Source: Membranipora membranacea
Lineage: Eukaryota > Bryozoa > Gymnolaemata > Cheilostomatida > Membraniporidae
Length of the DNA stretch: 64,000 nucleotides
NCBI GenBank assembly: GCA_914767715.1
Contig: OU612072.1
Coordinates: 11,718,001 to 11,782,000, forward strand
Direction: 5' to 3'
A program made the translations under genes and the position numbers. Below the pieces are notes generated by a model. It was not told the DNA's origin, did no database searches, and was given only the letters and a program-made list of their open reading frames with translations. Shown piece by piece: positions 47,632 to 60,891 of the stretch. How positions within the stretch are numbered: the first letter of the stretch is position 1; each line of letters starts with the position of its first letter.

Positions 47632-50064
47632 CAGCCAGTCCCCGTTGCATTCTCAAGTGGTCAAGTGTGTTATGTAAGAAATTGTGATTCGCAGACACCC
47701 ATAAATAAAGTTGAATAGAAGCTATGATATAGCTATTGTTGTGTTGGCTCATCACACTTGGGATTATAGGGTTTAATTACAACGGTCAATTTCAATCTTG
47801 ACAACGGTATCTAGGCAACCTCTAAAACCATAAATCATAACGTCAAAATTGACCAATAAGAGCTCGTATATTTTGAAGCGGATGATTTGAAATCATTGGA
47901 ACTGGGCAATTTCGTATGACATCAGTCATATTTTCACCACTTTCCAATGCCATTATTGGAATCAAAATTTATTGGGCATGTGTATCACACAATTCCGCAT
48001 CAGCTTGTCTGATTCCCATTAAAAATAATTCACTGCTTCTCCTCTTAATTCCGAAAAAGCAGGAGGAATTTGAATGCTGCTAACCCCATTTGAATTTGAT
48101 ATGGCTGGGTGATCGCTTTACATTGACTGGCCCTTATATACCGGTCGAGGCACTTTAAGGCATTTTGCCTGTTGCTAAATCTAAGATAAATATCAATAGA
48201 GTAGATAGCAGAAATGTTATTGACACGTGATGATAACGCTCATAATCTTAGCCACACTGTACTTATATAGTATTGCACAGTTACATAAATAAATATATGA
48301 GATTTTCAATCAAATACATTATAGACTGGGAGAGACTGAGATATAGCTAATAAGGGCAGGATGGGTGGGTTTTTTTCTGAATCATGTTTGATTTGGAAAC
48401 TGTTTTTTTGCACAAAATCTTTGAGCCGTTTTTGATTAGTCTTTTTAGCCAACAGAAGTGTGCTAATAACAAAATAAGTTAGTCAAATTCTTTGGTTTTC
48501 TTAATAACAGTTTGTGGCCCTGGGCAAGCAAGACTGAAAAAAATAGCCAATTTGTAAGTAAGAAAGCATTACTTTTGAGCCTATCCCAGAGGCAATTGGG
48601 ATAAGCCTTATAAGTTGATTCTCTGGACACAATGGAGCTATTTCCACATTCGGATTTAATTTCCTCATTAGGCTTAAACCTCAGGTAGATTAAATGTATT
48701 TTTTTTAACATTTTGTAGGAGGTCAGTTGTAAGTCTGTGAGAAAAAACAAGGGCGTGTGCACCAAGAAAAACTGTTTACCCATAGTTCACCACTGTTGCT
48801 GGGTTTTTAGTGATGTACCCAATTTATGAAACCATCTATTTTTATGGATTCTGAAGCAAAATTAATTAAATTTTTTGACCTGTCAGTAAACTAGTCACAT
48901 CAGTGGATACATTAAGGAAATTAAAAATAAAAATAATAAAAAATATTAACAATAATACAAAAAAATAATAATGATACAGTGATTATTGATGTTATAAGTA
49001 GTGATATAGATACGGAAAACCATCACGAAGCTTGGCAGACATTGCCAAGAAAATGTGTGTTTTTACCCTATCTTCACCATACCATATTTCTTGCCAATCA
49101 ACCTTAAAAACTTACCTATAAAAGCTAAGGTGTTTTATCTCGGCAACACTATACAATTATAGGTAGGTATGTACTATAGGTATGTACTAAAACGGTTCAT
49201 AGTAATTATCATTATTGGGAGCAGAATGATGACAAAGTATAGATATTTCCAATCACTGACATGAATTGTTTTCTAATATACTATCGGGTATGCTATGTAA
49301 TTGTTACAGTGTTAATTTCGTAATCTTAAAAATGATAGGCTACTGCTATGCAGCCACTTCTCCATCTTCGAAATTCTTTTTTACTGAGCTCAGAGTGAGA
49401 ATGACAGGTTTGCTCCTGTCTAGTCATTACTCTTATTGACATTGATATAACCTCATATTCAATGGCCTCATGTTTCACCATCGTTTTATCAGCAATAACA
49501 AATGGATGTTATGATATGACTTTGGCGGAGGCTCGGAAAAGTTAGACATCACAGTAGCATAATACATTAATGACTTACTTTGAGGATGCTATTTTGTATT
49601 ACATCTTATTCTCCATATTCTATTCTATCATGTGTGCGTTATCCAGCTTTAGAATCCTATTATTCAGGAAATTAGGGTCTCTCAAACTTTCAACGTGACG
49701 GCAGTCAATCGGCATTAAGAATCAGCCGGCAATCCCCTTGACATGTCACAATGCATCATACTTATTATTGACAGAGCTAAAACGTATTTAAATAGCAAAT
49801 GTTTTTCTTTAAGCGGCAGACACAATCCACCAGTTATGAAATATATCTATCTAGCCCTCTGTCCATCAACGCAACAGTCCACCTGACAGTCCACCCGACA
49901 GTCAGTCCGTCCGATCGTTGACGCTAGGGTACCACTCGGGATCAAGTTGCTGTCAAAACTTACTAATACCAAAAAATGTGTTAAATTTCACATCGTGGTA
50001 GAGGCAACTTACGGTGAGTTTACTGACCAAAGGATCGAGACATTTCTAAAAATGGTCTGGAATC

Positions 50065-50234
50065 TGTTTATGGAATATCATTTGCTGATAGCTACCCTTA
50101 TGATTATATCGCAGCTTGTAAACACGCTTTGTGTCTGCAGTGAAAAATGAGGAGATAATGAGCAAAGCTAGAATTTCAAGCTCTATTATATTTTTACTAG
50201 CTCTAGATTTCTAGCTGGTCCGTGGACCGCTTTA
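50065..50234 (+). repeat. 170 bp direct repeat, copy 1
   Basis: From tgtttatggaatatcat to ggaccgctttaa; matches 51119-51290 closely. The 67-residue frame at 49947-50150 overlaps it but is not kept in copy 2. Confidence 0.8.
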
Positions 50235-51118
50235 AGCCATGGCTACATGAGCCGATTTTTACATCGATTTGGGGTCACGAGTGGTTAATCGGGGGATCTG
50301 CACGAGTGATTACTCGTGTTAAGTGGACTTCGAACTTGTTGGTCTTTTGCCAGAGTGATCTGGACGATCCTCTATGCTGATTGGTTGTTGATTGCTTGCT
50401 TCAATAATTACGCGGTTAAACGCGTCATCTATCAAATCGTGACAGGCTATCAAAAATGGAGGAGTTGATAATATCTGTAGTAAAATCACATCCTCCTATT
50501 TATGATAAAAAAACCATAACTACAAAGATAGGAGTGGTGCTGTAGTGAAAATATGGAAGGTAATAGCTGACATGACATCCATAGTATAGCATAGGAAAAT
50601 CGATTTTACAGAAGACTGAAATTTTATTTGGTGAAGATTCAAAGTGACAAAGACCCAGATTTAATATGACATCTATATCCGGTCATTTGTTAACACGCCC
50701 ATTAAATATCATTGTTCAATCGATTGAACTGAGGGAGTTCATTGGTCAATCTAGGCACCTGATTTATTACCCCACTATGACTCACTAGACCATCGAGTAC
50801 TAACTCATAGGCCTGTGTAGCAGTGTGAGATCGGCTGAGCATGTCTAGACATGCCATCGGCCTGTGATTATATCGTCTCGTGGAGCTACAGCTTTAGAGG
50901 GACTGCACATGTGCGATTGTTTACAGCTAAACGAGAGAAAACTGTTTGTTTAGTGGTATAAGTTCTGCCCCTTTTATAGTAAGCGACTTATAATTACACG
51001 CTACAACGCTTCTCGCAGCAGATTATACTAGGGCAATGTGTGCCAGCAAGAGAATAGTCTCATTGGTTAATTAGCAGTATCCAGTGGCACGTTTATGACG
51101 GGAGTCATTAAAAGGCTT

Positions 51119-51290
51119 TGTTTATGGAATATCATTGGCTGATAGCTGTAACCTTATGATTATATCGCAGCTTGTAAACACGCTTTGTGCCTGCAGTGAA
51201 ACATGAGGAGATAATGAGCAAAGATAGAATTTCAAGCTCTAATTTATTTTTACTAGCTCTAGTTTTCTAGCTGGCCTGTGGACCGCTTTA
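51119..51290 (+). repeat. 172 bp direct repeat, copy 2
   Basis: Second copy, 885 bp downstream of the first. It begins TG but does not end CA, and I see no target duplication, so an LTR pair is not supported. Confidence 0.8.
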
Positions 51291-53350
51291 GGGTGGTACA
51301 TTGTGCATTTCTGAAGCTGAGCTTTGTATCCACTTGGGCCTTAAACTTGATGATATGGGATTCCCATGAGTCACATAGTTCCCAGCAGGCCTACTTTAAT
51401 TATTGATAATAGCTAGCGTTGTGTAAACATACAAAAGGGGCCCAGAATGGGTTTTGTATAAAGAACACACTGTAATATCAATATGCAAATAGGCAATGAA
51501 TAGAAACTGAATAAGGTTACTGCCATAACATTCAGTACAACTGCTTTACTAGTCAGTGAAATATTGCAACAGGAAGTTTCGGGTAAGGAGTAACAACACT
51601 CTTACATTGTAAGACCACCAAGTTAAAACTATGATTGCCGACTGTTACATCGAAGCTTATAGACCCCTATGTAGTAAGATGTGAATCTGGTGTATTCACT
51701 GACAGCCTGCAGGAGAGGGGTATCTGGATCAGTTTAATGTAAAGGTAGACAATATCTGTTCCAGAGCCAGTCACAGGACGCCTTAAACTTTTCCAAGCTT
51801 GCTATAGATCACAAAAGAGTGAAGTTTCAACCATTCTAATATAAACTAACTTGAGCCGGCAATCGCCCTGTAGACTTCAAATGTATACAGTATGCTTGTC
51901 TAGAAAGCGAGCAGACAACACCTATCAATTCCTGTTTACACTTCTCCGCAGAAACCGTGCCACATCAATGCCCTTACCCTAAATTCCGGATATTATTTAC
52001 ACCTCCATGGTAGGCTATACTCTTGTAACAGTTGAACGCTGATCGACTCATTCATATCAGTGGGTCAAGAGTATTTATGTTAGCATAACCCTAGTGTTCA
52101 CCAAAATGGGTCACAAGTGAGAATCCCTGAAGTTCGTAGATCAACTTCCTGAAATGGCAATAATTTGTGCCGCAGCTATGCTTGCTTTCTGAGTTTTCAA
52201 TCATGCTGCTGTCTGTGTCTTAATGTTTCTCTGCAAACAAGGTACATGCACCCTTGAGATACCTCAGGCATTGGAGCTCTAGTAGGGCCTCACCATATTT
52301 GGTATATCACTGTAGCATCCTTACAAATAACCCCTGGACACAGTTGAAATATTAACTTTATTGGAAAGAAAGTTCTTCTCAATTATTTTTAACTGCTAAA
52401 GCCCTCCCCCTTAAAATTTAGGTATAAATGTATGAAGTGAAGTGGTTCAAATTCAGATTATCCCCCACTCAAGTTGGGGAAACTCTTAGAAAATCATGAT
52501 TATTCGAATGTGGTTTGCAATATTCTTTCCCCCCAGCCAATATCACAAACCCACAGTGGTACTGTAAGATATTGAGGGAAATCAGTTTGAATGTGATAAG
52601 GGTAATTTTAGTCAAAGAGCTTTGTTTGTGTGACTAGTTTATTATCTGATAAAGTTTTTAAACAAATAATTTTTTATGGCCAATAACGCCATGCTTGATG
52701 CTTGTATCGGTTTTTGCAAGGTGATTGATGAGAAATTGGTACTCTAGGTAGGACTAAGTAGGAAAATGTGTTTCTATGTATGCCACACCTGAAGGCACAT
52801 GCATTATGGTGCATGATGGGTATTTCTTGTACAAAAGTGTCATGATCATCATGATGAATGGTGAATTTAATAACGGATACAGATAAAACTGTTATTGAGT
52901 TCAAAATGTGTTTATGTTTACAGGAAGCCGTGGCTCTCCTACAGATAATTTAGCATGAAAGAAGCAATGCTAGACACTCGAACTCAGTACAAGTTTCGTT
53001 TTGGCTGTGTTTTTGTTTCTTCCTCATAGGATACAATTTTTAGGGGTTACTTGACACAATGTGCAACATCTTCTTGTTATTTAACACCTGTCAGTCACAA
53101 GTTATATCCTGGATGATTGCCAAACATCTTCGGCTAGATATTGATAACCACAGTGAAAACAAGATTTAAGTGGAACGTACGTAGCTGTAAAAAAATTAAT
53201 TGAATTAATGAGCTGAGCCACTAGTTAATGAACTAATTAGGCACACTTAAAAAACAAAACATGACGTATTTGTGTTGGAGTGATCCTGCCCCCGATCTAG
53301 TCTCTAGCTCCTCTAGTCTCTAGCTCCTCTAGTTCATGTTTATTCTACTG

Positions 53351-53560
53351 TGTAGTGCAAGGCATTATAGACTGCAGGTTGTAAATAGGGAAAGACAGAT
53401 AAGAGTGCTGCATTAGAACTCAGGCTACATCCGGGAATGCGCAGAAAAGAGGCATTAATAATCACGCTGGCTTAGGGAGGAGAAGAGAATGAGAGAAGAC
53501 AATGAAGTTGTACCAATACTGGACACCTCAGCATGTCTCATGTAAGTTGAATACACTACA
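53351..53560 (+). repeat. 5' LTR of the gypsy element (210 bp)
   Basis: Runs from TGTAGTGC to CACTACA. It is 165 bp longer than the 3' LTR, which shares only its two ends. Confidence 0.85.
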
Positions 53561-54565
53561 TGGTGTCGGGAGTAAACTAGAGAGGAGGCCATATTTGAGA
53601 GAGAGGAATAGTGAGGTCTTTGAATCAATAACCAACATTGATCACGTTACATACATGGACAATAAATTTGGAAGGAGTGTTAAGACTCCAGTGTTTAGCT
53701 TGGAGAATTGTGCTGAGTTGGAATGTTGGAGGAAGTTTATCAGACGTTTTGAAATAGCTGTGATTGGTGCAGGGTTGAGATACAAGGACAGTGATGGAAT
53801 TAGGTCCAGGAGAAAGGCAGAAGATAGTCAAGTAGAGAAGTTTGAAATAGAGCAGAGAAAAGCGGCATTACTGCTAGATAGCATGGGGGAGTATGGTATG
53901 AACATCTTTGAGACATGGGATGGTGATGTGGATGCCATGCAATATGAGCAACTGAAATTGGTGTTTGACAACCATTTTGCAAGCAGAGAAAACATAGTCG
54001 CGACCAGACACAGGTTCTTGTGTATGGGGCAGAGGAGAGATGAGGGATTGGACAAGTATATAGAAAGGGTAGAAAGGAGTGGCAGTACATGCAGATGGGG
54101 CGGATTGCAAGAAGAGATGAACACCCTCATTGTTATCAAAGAATGCATGTAGATAAGATAGGAGTTGAGCTGCTGTTGAAAAAGGAGTTAACTTTAGCCA
54201 AGGTGAAAACATGTGCAGTAGATATGAATCAGCCCAGGCTGCAGCCAAAATTATCGAGTCAGGAGAATCTAAGCCTGTTTCAGAAGTTGACCTAGTTGAA
54301 CTCAACATTCAGAGATTGTGGAGGTAGCAGAGGCCAGGGTTGTTGGACATGTGGACGCTACGGGGGTCATGATTACAGATCGTGTGCGGAGAAGGTGAGG
54401 GATGAGAAAGGAGAAAAGAGTGGTCAAAGGGAGGCCCCAAAATGTTACGTGTGTGGAGAGCCTTCGCACATAGCTAAATTCTGTCTAAACAAGTTTGCAG
54501 GCAAAGAAACAGGGAAAGGGGAGATAAATGCTGTAGCAGGATACTCCAGCGATGAATCGTTATGA
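53561..54565 (+). pseudogene. gag region of the gypsy element, broken
   Basis: A capsid-like region (frame of 53502-54152, likely starting at the ATG at 53655) shifts frame near 54090-54150 and is crossed by a stop at about 54293. The nucleocapsid end has two zinc knuckles: CYVCGEPSHIAKFC fits CX2CX4HX4C, while the first (CWTCGRYGGHDYRSC) has one extra residue before the His. Confidence 0.8.
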
Positions 54566-57529
54566 CTAGGAAGGAAGAAAGACAATGAATTTGAAATCAA
54601 GCTGAGATCTTCTAAGAAAATGGTTAAATTCATTGTGGATACTGGAGCGGATGTGACAGTTATCAACAAGGAGACGGCGCAGAGGCTAGGACTAGATATG
54701 CGCCCGACTCGGCATGATTTTAGAGGAGCAGATGGGAGTAAATTAGAGATTCACTTCAAGGCTTACCTTCCCCTTATCTCTGTATGGGGTCAAGAAGTAA
54801 GAGGTAAAGCGTACATCCTAGAAGGGGCACGTAACAATTTACTAGGAAAGCCAGAGATTCGGAAGTTTAAATTGGTGAAGACAATAAGGAGCATTAGCGA
54901 GGAGGTAGAGTTGAAACATCCTAAGTTATTCAGTAAATTGGGAGTATTACCTGATGTGTTCAAGATAAAAATCAAGGAGGGCGCAAATCCATTGTGCTTG
55001 AACGTCCCACGAAGGTTACCTATAGGATTGAGAAAGGCCACAAAGGATGAGTTAGAAAGGATGAAGGAGTTGGGTGTTATAGAGAAGGTATGAGAAGCCA
55101 ACTTCCTGGTGTTCTGGCATGGCGGTGGCCCCTAAATCTAATGGAAAGGTCAGAATATGCGTTGATCTGACCCAACTGAATAAGAGTGTGATGAGGGAGA
55201 CATATCCATTACCCTATCTGGAAGACACTCTTGCATCGTTAGAAGGCAGTCGATACTTTAACAAGATGGATGCAAACTCAGGATTCTGGCAGATTGATTT
55301 GGCGGAGGAGTCAAGAGAGTATACCACTTTTATAACACCTTTTGGTCGTTATCAATACCTGAAAATGCCGTTTGGAATTTCGGCTGCACTGGAATTTTTT
55401 TGGAAAGAGCAAGGAGGAGCATGATACAAGATTAGCGGAAGTTCTGAAGAAAGTCGAAGAAGCGGGGATGACATTAAACAAAGGGAAGTGTGTATTCGGA
55501 GTTCAGGAAGTGAAATTTCTGGGGCACATACTGACTAAGAAAGGTATAGGAGTGGATCCGGAGAAGGAGAGGGCCATCCGAGAGATGCCGGCACCGACTG
55601 ATAGGAAGGGGTTGCAGAGATTTTTAGCTATGGTGAACTACTTGGGTAGATTCAGCCCTCTCATATCAGAAGTAGAGGTGCCTCTGAGAGAATTAGACAG
55701 GAAAAAGAATGATTGGATATGGCTAGAGATACATCAGAGGAGTTTTGATAAGGTTAAGGAGCTGATTACATCTTCTTCGTTGTTGGCTATGTTTGACTAC
55801 AATAAAAGTCACAGGGTAACAGCTGACGCCAGTTGTCATTCTCTGGGGGCAGCGCTGTTACAGGATCAGGAAGATGGAGAATGGAACCCAGTGGCTTACG
55901 CCGCTATGAAGCTCACAGATGCTGAAAAGAGATAATATGGTCAAATTGAAAAGGAAGCCCTGGCGATCACATAGGCATGTGAAAAATTCTACTTTTATCT
56001 AGTTGGAAGACATTTTGAAGAAGAGACAGACCACAAGCCATTGATTCCTCTGCTTGGGTCTAAGGATTTGTCAGAACTGCCGCTGAGGATTCAACGATTT
56101 AAGATGTGACTTATGAGATATTACTATAAAATTTTCCATACACCTGGGAGTAAAATGTTTATTGCTGATTTACTCTGAAGGCCACCGACCGAACAAGAGT
56201 GTAGCTAGGATAGCAAGGGTGGAAATGCACATTAGGACTATGATATCTGCGGAAGGAGATGCGTTGGTGGAAGAGATAAAGAGACATGCCAAAGTAGATG
56301 AAGATTACCAGGTGATTTTGAAGGCTATGAAAGAGGGGTGGCCAAGAACAGTAAAGGGAGAGCTGAAAAAGTGAAGGGCAACATGGATCTTCTGAGTGAG
56401 AAAGACGGCCTAATTGTGATGAACTCCAGACTGTACATTCCTACAGCAATGCGCGAGAACATGCTGCTGGGCTTACATTCCGGTCACCAGGGTATGGTCA
56501 AAACGTATCACAGGAGTCAAGACTCGGTGTGGTGGCCGGCTATAAGAAAGGAGATTGATTGAGATGGTAGAAGAATGCCTGAAATGTATTAAATTTAGAC
56601 GAATGAGGAATGTTCTATTACACCAAACGGAGCTGCCAGCAGAAGCTTAGTGGAGTCATGTAGCTTCGGATTTGTTTGAGTTTAGAGGGAAGGTTTATGC
56701 TTTGTTTGTTGACTACTACTCCCGGTGGATTGAAGTTGTAGAGATGAGTGGACAAACAGGGGCGGAATTGGCCAAGAAGTTCAGACCAGTTATTGCGAGG
56801 TATGGAGCCCCAGATAGGATAAGGACGGATAATGGCCCTTGTTATGTTTCTAAAGAGTGGAGAGCTTTGATGGAAGAATACAGCATTATCCATGTTACTA
56901 GTAGCCCACACCATCATGAGGCTAACGGTCTGGCAGAGAGGAGTGTGGAGACTATTAAAGGACTTTGGAATAAAGAAGAAGATTAGAATAAGGCCCTGAT
57001 GGCATATTGTACCACCCCACTAGAGAGCAGCTGCAGACCAGACGAGCTTCTATTAGGCAGGAGAATGCGGAACGAATTACCTATCCAGCATCAGAAGGCA
57101 TGTGATACTGAGGGCTTTAGAAAACGAGACACTACTTTATAGGAGAGACAGAAGAGGAACTTTGACAAGTCTAGGAGAGCTTCAGATTTCGCAGATTTAC
57201 AAGAGGGTCAGACAGTATGGGTTAAAATTAGTCACGCAGACAAGGGCAAGAGAGGCATTGTGAAATACAAGGCCGAAGAGCCCGATAGCTACTGGATTGA
57301 GACAGACAAAAGACTTGTGAGAAGGACCAGGAAACATTTACGAATATTGCTGAAGGATGACATAGAAGGTGGTGAGGAGAGTCCAGCAGATGAGGGCGAC
57401 AACCAAGACCAAGGGAGAATAGAGATAGAACGAAACATCCAGCCAAGTGCCCCTAGGCCACCAAGTACAAGAAACGCTAAGAATGTCAAAAACCCTGATT
57501 ATATGTGGTACTATAATCATTTGCGTTGA
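54566..57529 (+). pseudogene. pol region of the gypsy element, broken
   Basis: Domains in order: aspartic protease with FIVDTGAD (54620 frame); RT beginning near 54960, with the DLTQLN and MPFGIS motifs; RNase H (TADASCHSLGAAL, near 55830); zinc-binding and core integrase with TDNGPCY and HHHEANGLAERS (56672-56986); then a C-terminal tail to 57529. Breaks: a stop at about 55091, a deletion near 55400 that removes roughly 30 codons including the catalytic Asp-Asp motif of the RT, several stops in RNase H to 56178, more at 56560-56650, 56984 and 57139, and repeated frame changes. Confidence 0.88.
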
Positions 57530-57607
57530 GAGGGAGGAATAGCAGAAGGAGTATTAGACAGGAATGGAATAGATAAGAAGGGAACAGGTTATTTAGGGAC
57601 CTGAGAG

Positions 57608-57705
57608 AGAGTGCGTAGTATTAGCCAGGAAGGATAGAAGAGTGCGTTGTATTAGCCAGGAAGGATAAAAGAGTGCGTAGTATTAGCCAGGAAGAATATA
57701 GAGTA
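57608..57705. repeat. Tandem repeat (~34 bp, three copies) before the gypsy 3' LTR
   Basis: Three units built on gagtgcgtagtattagccag and aggaagg(a)ta, in the short non-coding stretch between integrase and the purine tract. Confidence 0.8.
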
Positions 57706-57845
57706 AGAAGAATACTAAGATCAAGGTCTAAGGGATATTAGACAGGAACACTTATACATTATATAGATTTCTACAACCAGGTCTTCAATATCAGTTATAT
57801 TACCCACAACAAGGACAATCAATAACAATATAGAAAGAGAGGAGG

Positions 57846-57890
57846 ATGTAGTGCAAGGCATTATAGACTCATGTCAGTTGAATGCACTAC
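57846..57890 (+). repeat. 3' LTR of the gypsy element (45 bp, internally deleted)
   Basis: Keeps about 23 bp of the LTR start and 22 bp of its end, with the middle missing. The deletion removes any promoter and poly(A) function the LTR middle had. Confidence 0.85.
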
Positions 57891-57895
57891 ATACT

Positions 57896-59259
57896 GATTC
57901 TCCCCCTCGCACTTCCTGATAAAGTCCGAGTCTGCGTCCCTTGCTAATCCCTTTCACCTGCTTTCAGAATCCCTTATGCTAATATCCGGTTCCACCACAA
58001 CGACAAGTTTGTAGTTGATGGTTGTTTACGAGTACCAATTTAACTCATTTCATGTTTTAGGAGTTATCATCTCACACACAATGTGCAGATAACTCAAGCT
58101 TTGAAATGTAAAAAAGTTATAACTCAACTTGTAATGACCTTGAAAGCTGCAAGTCAACATAACCTTTAGATATTCCTCATTTTAATTTCATTCTACTATA
58201 ATCCTAAGTGTCGTGGATAGAGCTGCCTGGTAAAATAAATAATCATGCTCTCACCTATCTCAGTTGTTGCTGGGCTGTGTTGGCTCTGATATGATTTGCT
58301 GTTGGTAAGCGAATCCCATAAGCCACCCACCAGCCAATCTGAGCCAACACATTGGCTAATCTCCTAACATAGGTGTCATCTTGTATCCAAGACCTCTGCG
58401 GAGCCCCTGCCCATACTATCATCCAATTTCCAGGGAACAAAGCAGACCATGTACTGTTTTGGAAAGACTATGTATGTTACCCTCTGCTCCAGTCATCAAG
58501 CTGTTACATTAACTTAATAATAAGCCTAGACAGGACGCTATATACAGCTTAAGTGAGGCAGTAAACTGTGGGTGTTACGTTTCTTTACGAAAAATTTTCA
58601 GGCCCCACTTACAAAGATTTTTTAGACAGGCTACATGCTGCCTAGATAACTTTAATACTGAGGTTGCCTGATCCAATATAGATTATGAAACTCCTTAATT
58701 GCTAACACAAAACAGGAGCTATCTAGGCAATGCTGCTCACATTTGTTACAACATTGACCTCACATATCGAAATACCACTCAGCCTAGACCAGGTACCCCA
58801 TATCAAGGGGATAGTATCATAGGCTCACCGAAATTGCAATTTGAATTGACGAGGCCAAAGGAAAAAAACAGAGGGCACAAAGTTCTTCCACAACAGAATT
58901 ACCTTTTTTCTTTTGCACTGGCAATGACCCAAACTCTTTACCACCTGATCCTTTGAAAATATTTGCATTTAATTGAGTCTTTGTTCCTAGGGGTGCACGG
59001 AGATTGATAATATTTACTATGTTTGTAACATGAAAGACCATTAGCTAATAAGTGTAATGCCTTGCCTTGTCTCTCCCTCTTCCCAGCGTAGTCCACATTG
59101 AAAATGGTAAATTATTTACGTCAAGGTCAAACGATAACATCCAGATGATTATACAATTTTGGTTGATTGACTATTTGCCAATCAGATGATAATTTGATAG
59201 GTGCCATAATTACAGGTTTGCTTGTTCTCATTACTCAGGTTCACAGTAAGGTCTGATAG
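57896..59259. other. Intergenic, no gene seen
   Basis: Between the gypsy element and the small membrane-protein gene. It includes an inverted stretch near 58275-58360 built on gagccaacacattggct-type sequence, related to DNA near 34200-34250. No coding exon recognised. Confidence 0.5.
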
Positions 59260-60891
59260 ATGAAAATGAATCCTGCAGTACTATTACTTGCACCCTCATT
59301 GTAAGTATAAATTGGAAATCTAAATTAGTTTGTCTAACTTGATTGATGTTTCTTTGATGATTAGTATTCAATTGTGATAGGGTGTGCTTCAGGAAAGAGA
59401 AATCTATTGATGGTTGAAAGCAAAATCATTGCAGTTTATGGCACGTTTTTAAACATATATAAACATATGTTTTTACAAGATTTTTCCAGGAGTTCCTAAA
59501 AATAATTCCTGATCTTGTCAAAAGATTCACATCTTGACATATATTTTTTTGGTTTTCCCAGACTAAACTATGCTCCGTGCATAGCGGGCTGGTCGACCCT
59601 AGCTGGTGTCATAACTGCGGAGTACACTGAGTATATATGGCACTGCACAGGAAGTTTCAGCACACTTGCCTACAGGGACTGCCAGGGTTCTTATTACAAT
59701 ACAACCGGCTGTTACTTCAAGATACATTTCTCTCAGTACAGACCTTGCTCAGAAGTGTGCAACAATGCTGTTGTTGGTTCTATTGATGAGGAGAAATGCA
59801 AAGGTTTATGCCCAGGTAATGTTAATGTTGGATTGATCTCAAAGCATTATCTTTTAGGAAGTTTTGGTTGACATTCGCTGTGATACACCTTTTGAAGATA
59901 AATTCCAACATAACAAGACATTATTTGATCAAGTATAGATATACACACGGGTTAATAATAATGACTCTTCCTTGTACCTATTACCCCTCAGCAAGAAGAA
60001 AAAAATTGAGTAATAGAGTATAGTTTGCATAAAATTGTGGCTAGCTAACATATACTTTACCCCAAACTAGCCAAATCTAACTGTAGCTGATAATTAGTAC
60101 CAGAGAGTTTGGAGCATGCTTGGAAGATCGATACTGGTAAATGATTAATATGACCAAATCTGGCGTAATCTCTGTTGTTACAACCCATCAAAGAAGATCC
60201 CTCTGGTCATAGTAGAGCAATTTGGTGAGGTCAAACCACTGAGTTTAACATGGTTACCATTCTTTTTGTTGCTGCACAGATTATCTCAATGGGAACTGTA
60301 AGATAACATTGGGAGGAGCAACTACCAACATTCCTGTTGAACTGAATGATGATGGGAAGTCTATCCTTGCGTACAGTGGTACAACTATGCGGCAGCAAAG
60401 CTTTCAGTCAACAATCCTGCCACTCTGCCTGTCCGTTTCAGTGGTGCTTGGGGTTATTGTTGCAGTAGTTGTACTGTGTAGACATAAATTGATAAATAAG
60501 TCACGCACTCAACAACAGCAGTTCTCAATATCAGTTTCTCAAGGTATAGTGTGTATGTTGGTGATTTTCTGTGCATTTGTGTTGAGTGGCTTCTGTGGTG
60601 AGGGATAACCGATAATTAAGAATTGTAAATTGTGGTCCAAGAACTTGACCCATGGCTGTGGTTTCGAACGGATTATTATGCTTTGACCGATAAAGTGGTG
60701 TAGATATTGATAAGTCATTATAGACAATTTTTCAAATGTTATGAATAGGATGATTGTTGTTTCTTCTAGGGTATCAGGAATGTCATGAGGAGGTATCAAT
60801 TTCACTCAGTGCTGATATTGAACAGTGTGCAGAAGTTGATTGTGAAGCTGAACAGAATTGTAGCAGCGAGAAGAAGATATTCCCTCACTAA
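59260..60891 (+). CDS. Small single-pass membrane protein with Cys-rich ectodomain, complete, unrecognised
   Basis: Predicted 226-residue type I membrane protein. Exons 59260-59300, 59562-59815, 60280-60543, 60770-60891 (681 nt, stop TAA); all splice signals and phases agree. A short hydrophobic start (NPAVLLLAPSLL) may be the signal peptide. The ectodomain has nine Cys (20, 42, 54, 64, 76, 80, 93, 97, 105) and a sequon at Asn 60. One strong membrane segment spans about 143-165 (ILPLCLSVSVVLGVIVAVVV), followed by a basic stop (RHK) and a cytoplasmic tail with a Gln run and an acidic, Cys-containing end. I do not recognise the family; the pairwise Cys pattern is loosely like small receptor or adhesion modules but fits none I know. 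The first exon is the least certain part. Confidence 0.7.

Larger units (their letters stand above)
47271..53345. other. Long gene-free stretch
   Basis: No coding exon, RNA gene or intact element recognised in about 6 kb. It holds the 13 bp hairpin, a 170 bp direct repeat pair (50065 and 51119), AT-rich microsatellite-like DNA near 48900-48980 and a short tandem ctctagtctctagctc near 53297-53330. It could contain regulatory DNA or old transposon debris. Confidence 0.5.
53351..57890 (+). mobile_element. Ty3/gypsy LTR retrotransposon, degenerate, with 5 bp TSD
   Basis: 5' LTR 53351-53560 and 3' LTR 57846-57890 both start TGTAGTGCAAGGCATTATAG and end CACTACA. The target duplication TACTG is exact at 53346-53350 and 57891-57895. 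A primer-binding-like site (tggtgtcgggagtaaac) follows the 5' LTR at once; a purine tract (gaaagagaggagga, less the last base in the LTR) precedes the 3' LTR. Order gag - protease - RT - RNase H - integrase is the Ty3/gypsy order. There is no envelope gene. Many stops and frameshifts make it inactive. Confidence 0.92.

Noticed and set aside
50065-51290. LTR pair of a small retrotransposon (TRIM)
   Set aside because: Ends are not TG...CA, with no target duplication, primer site or purine tract at the expected places.
53800-54308. Several minus-strand frames in the gypsy gag region
   Set aside because: Complement of purine-rich gag sequence; the plus strand has zinc knuckles and the element structure.
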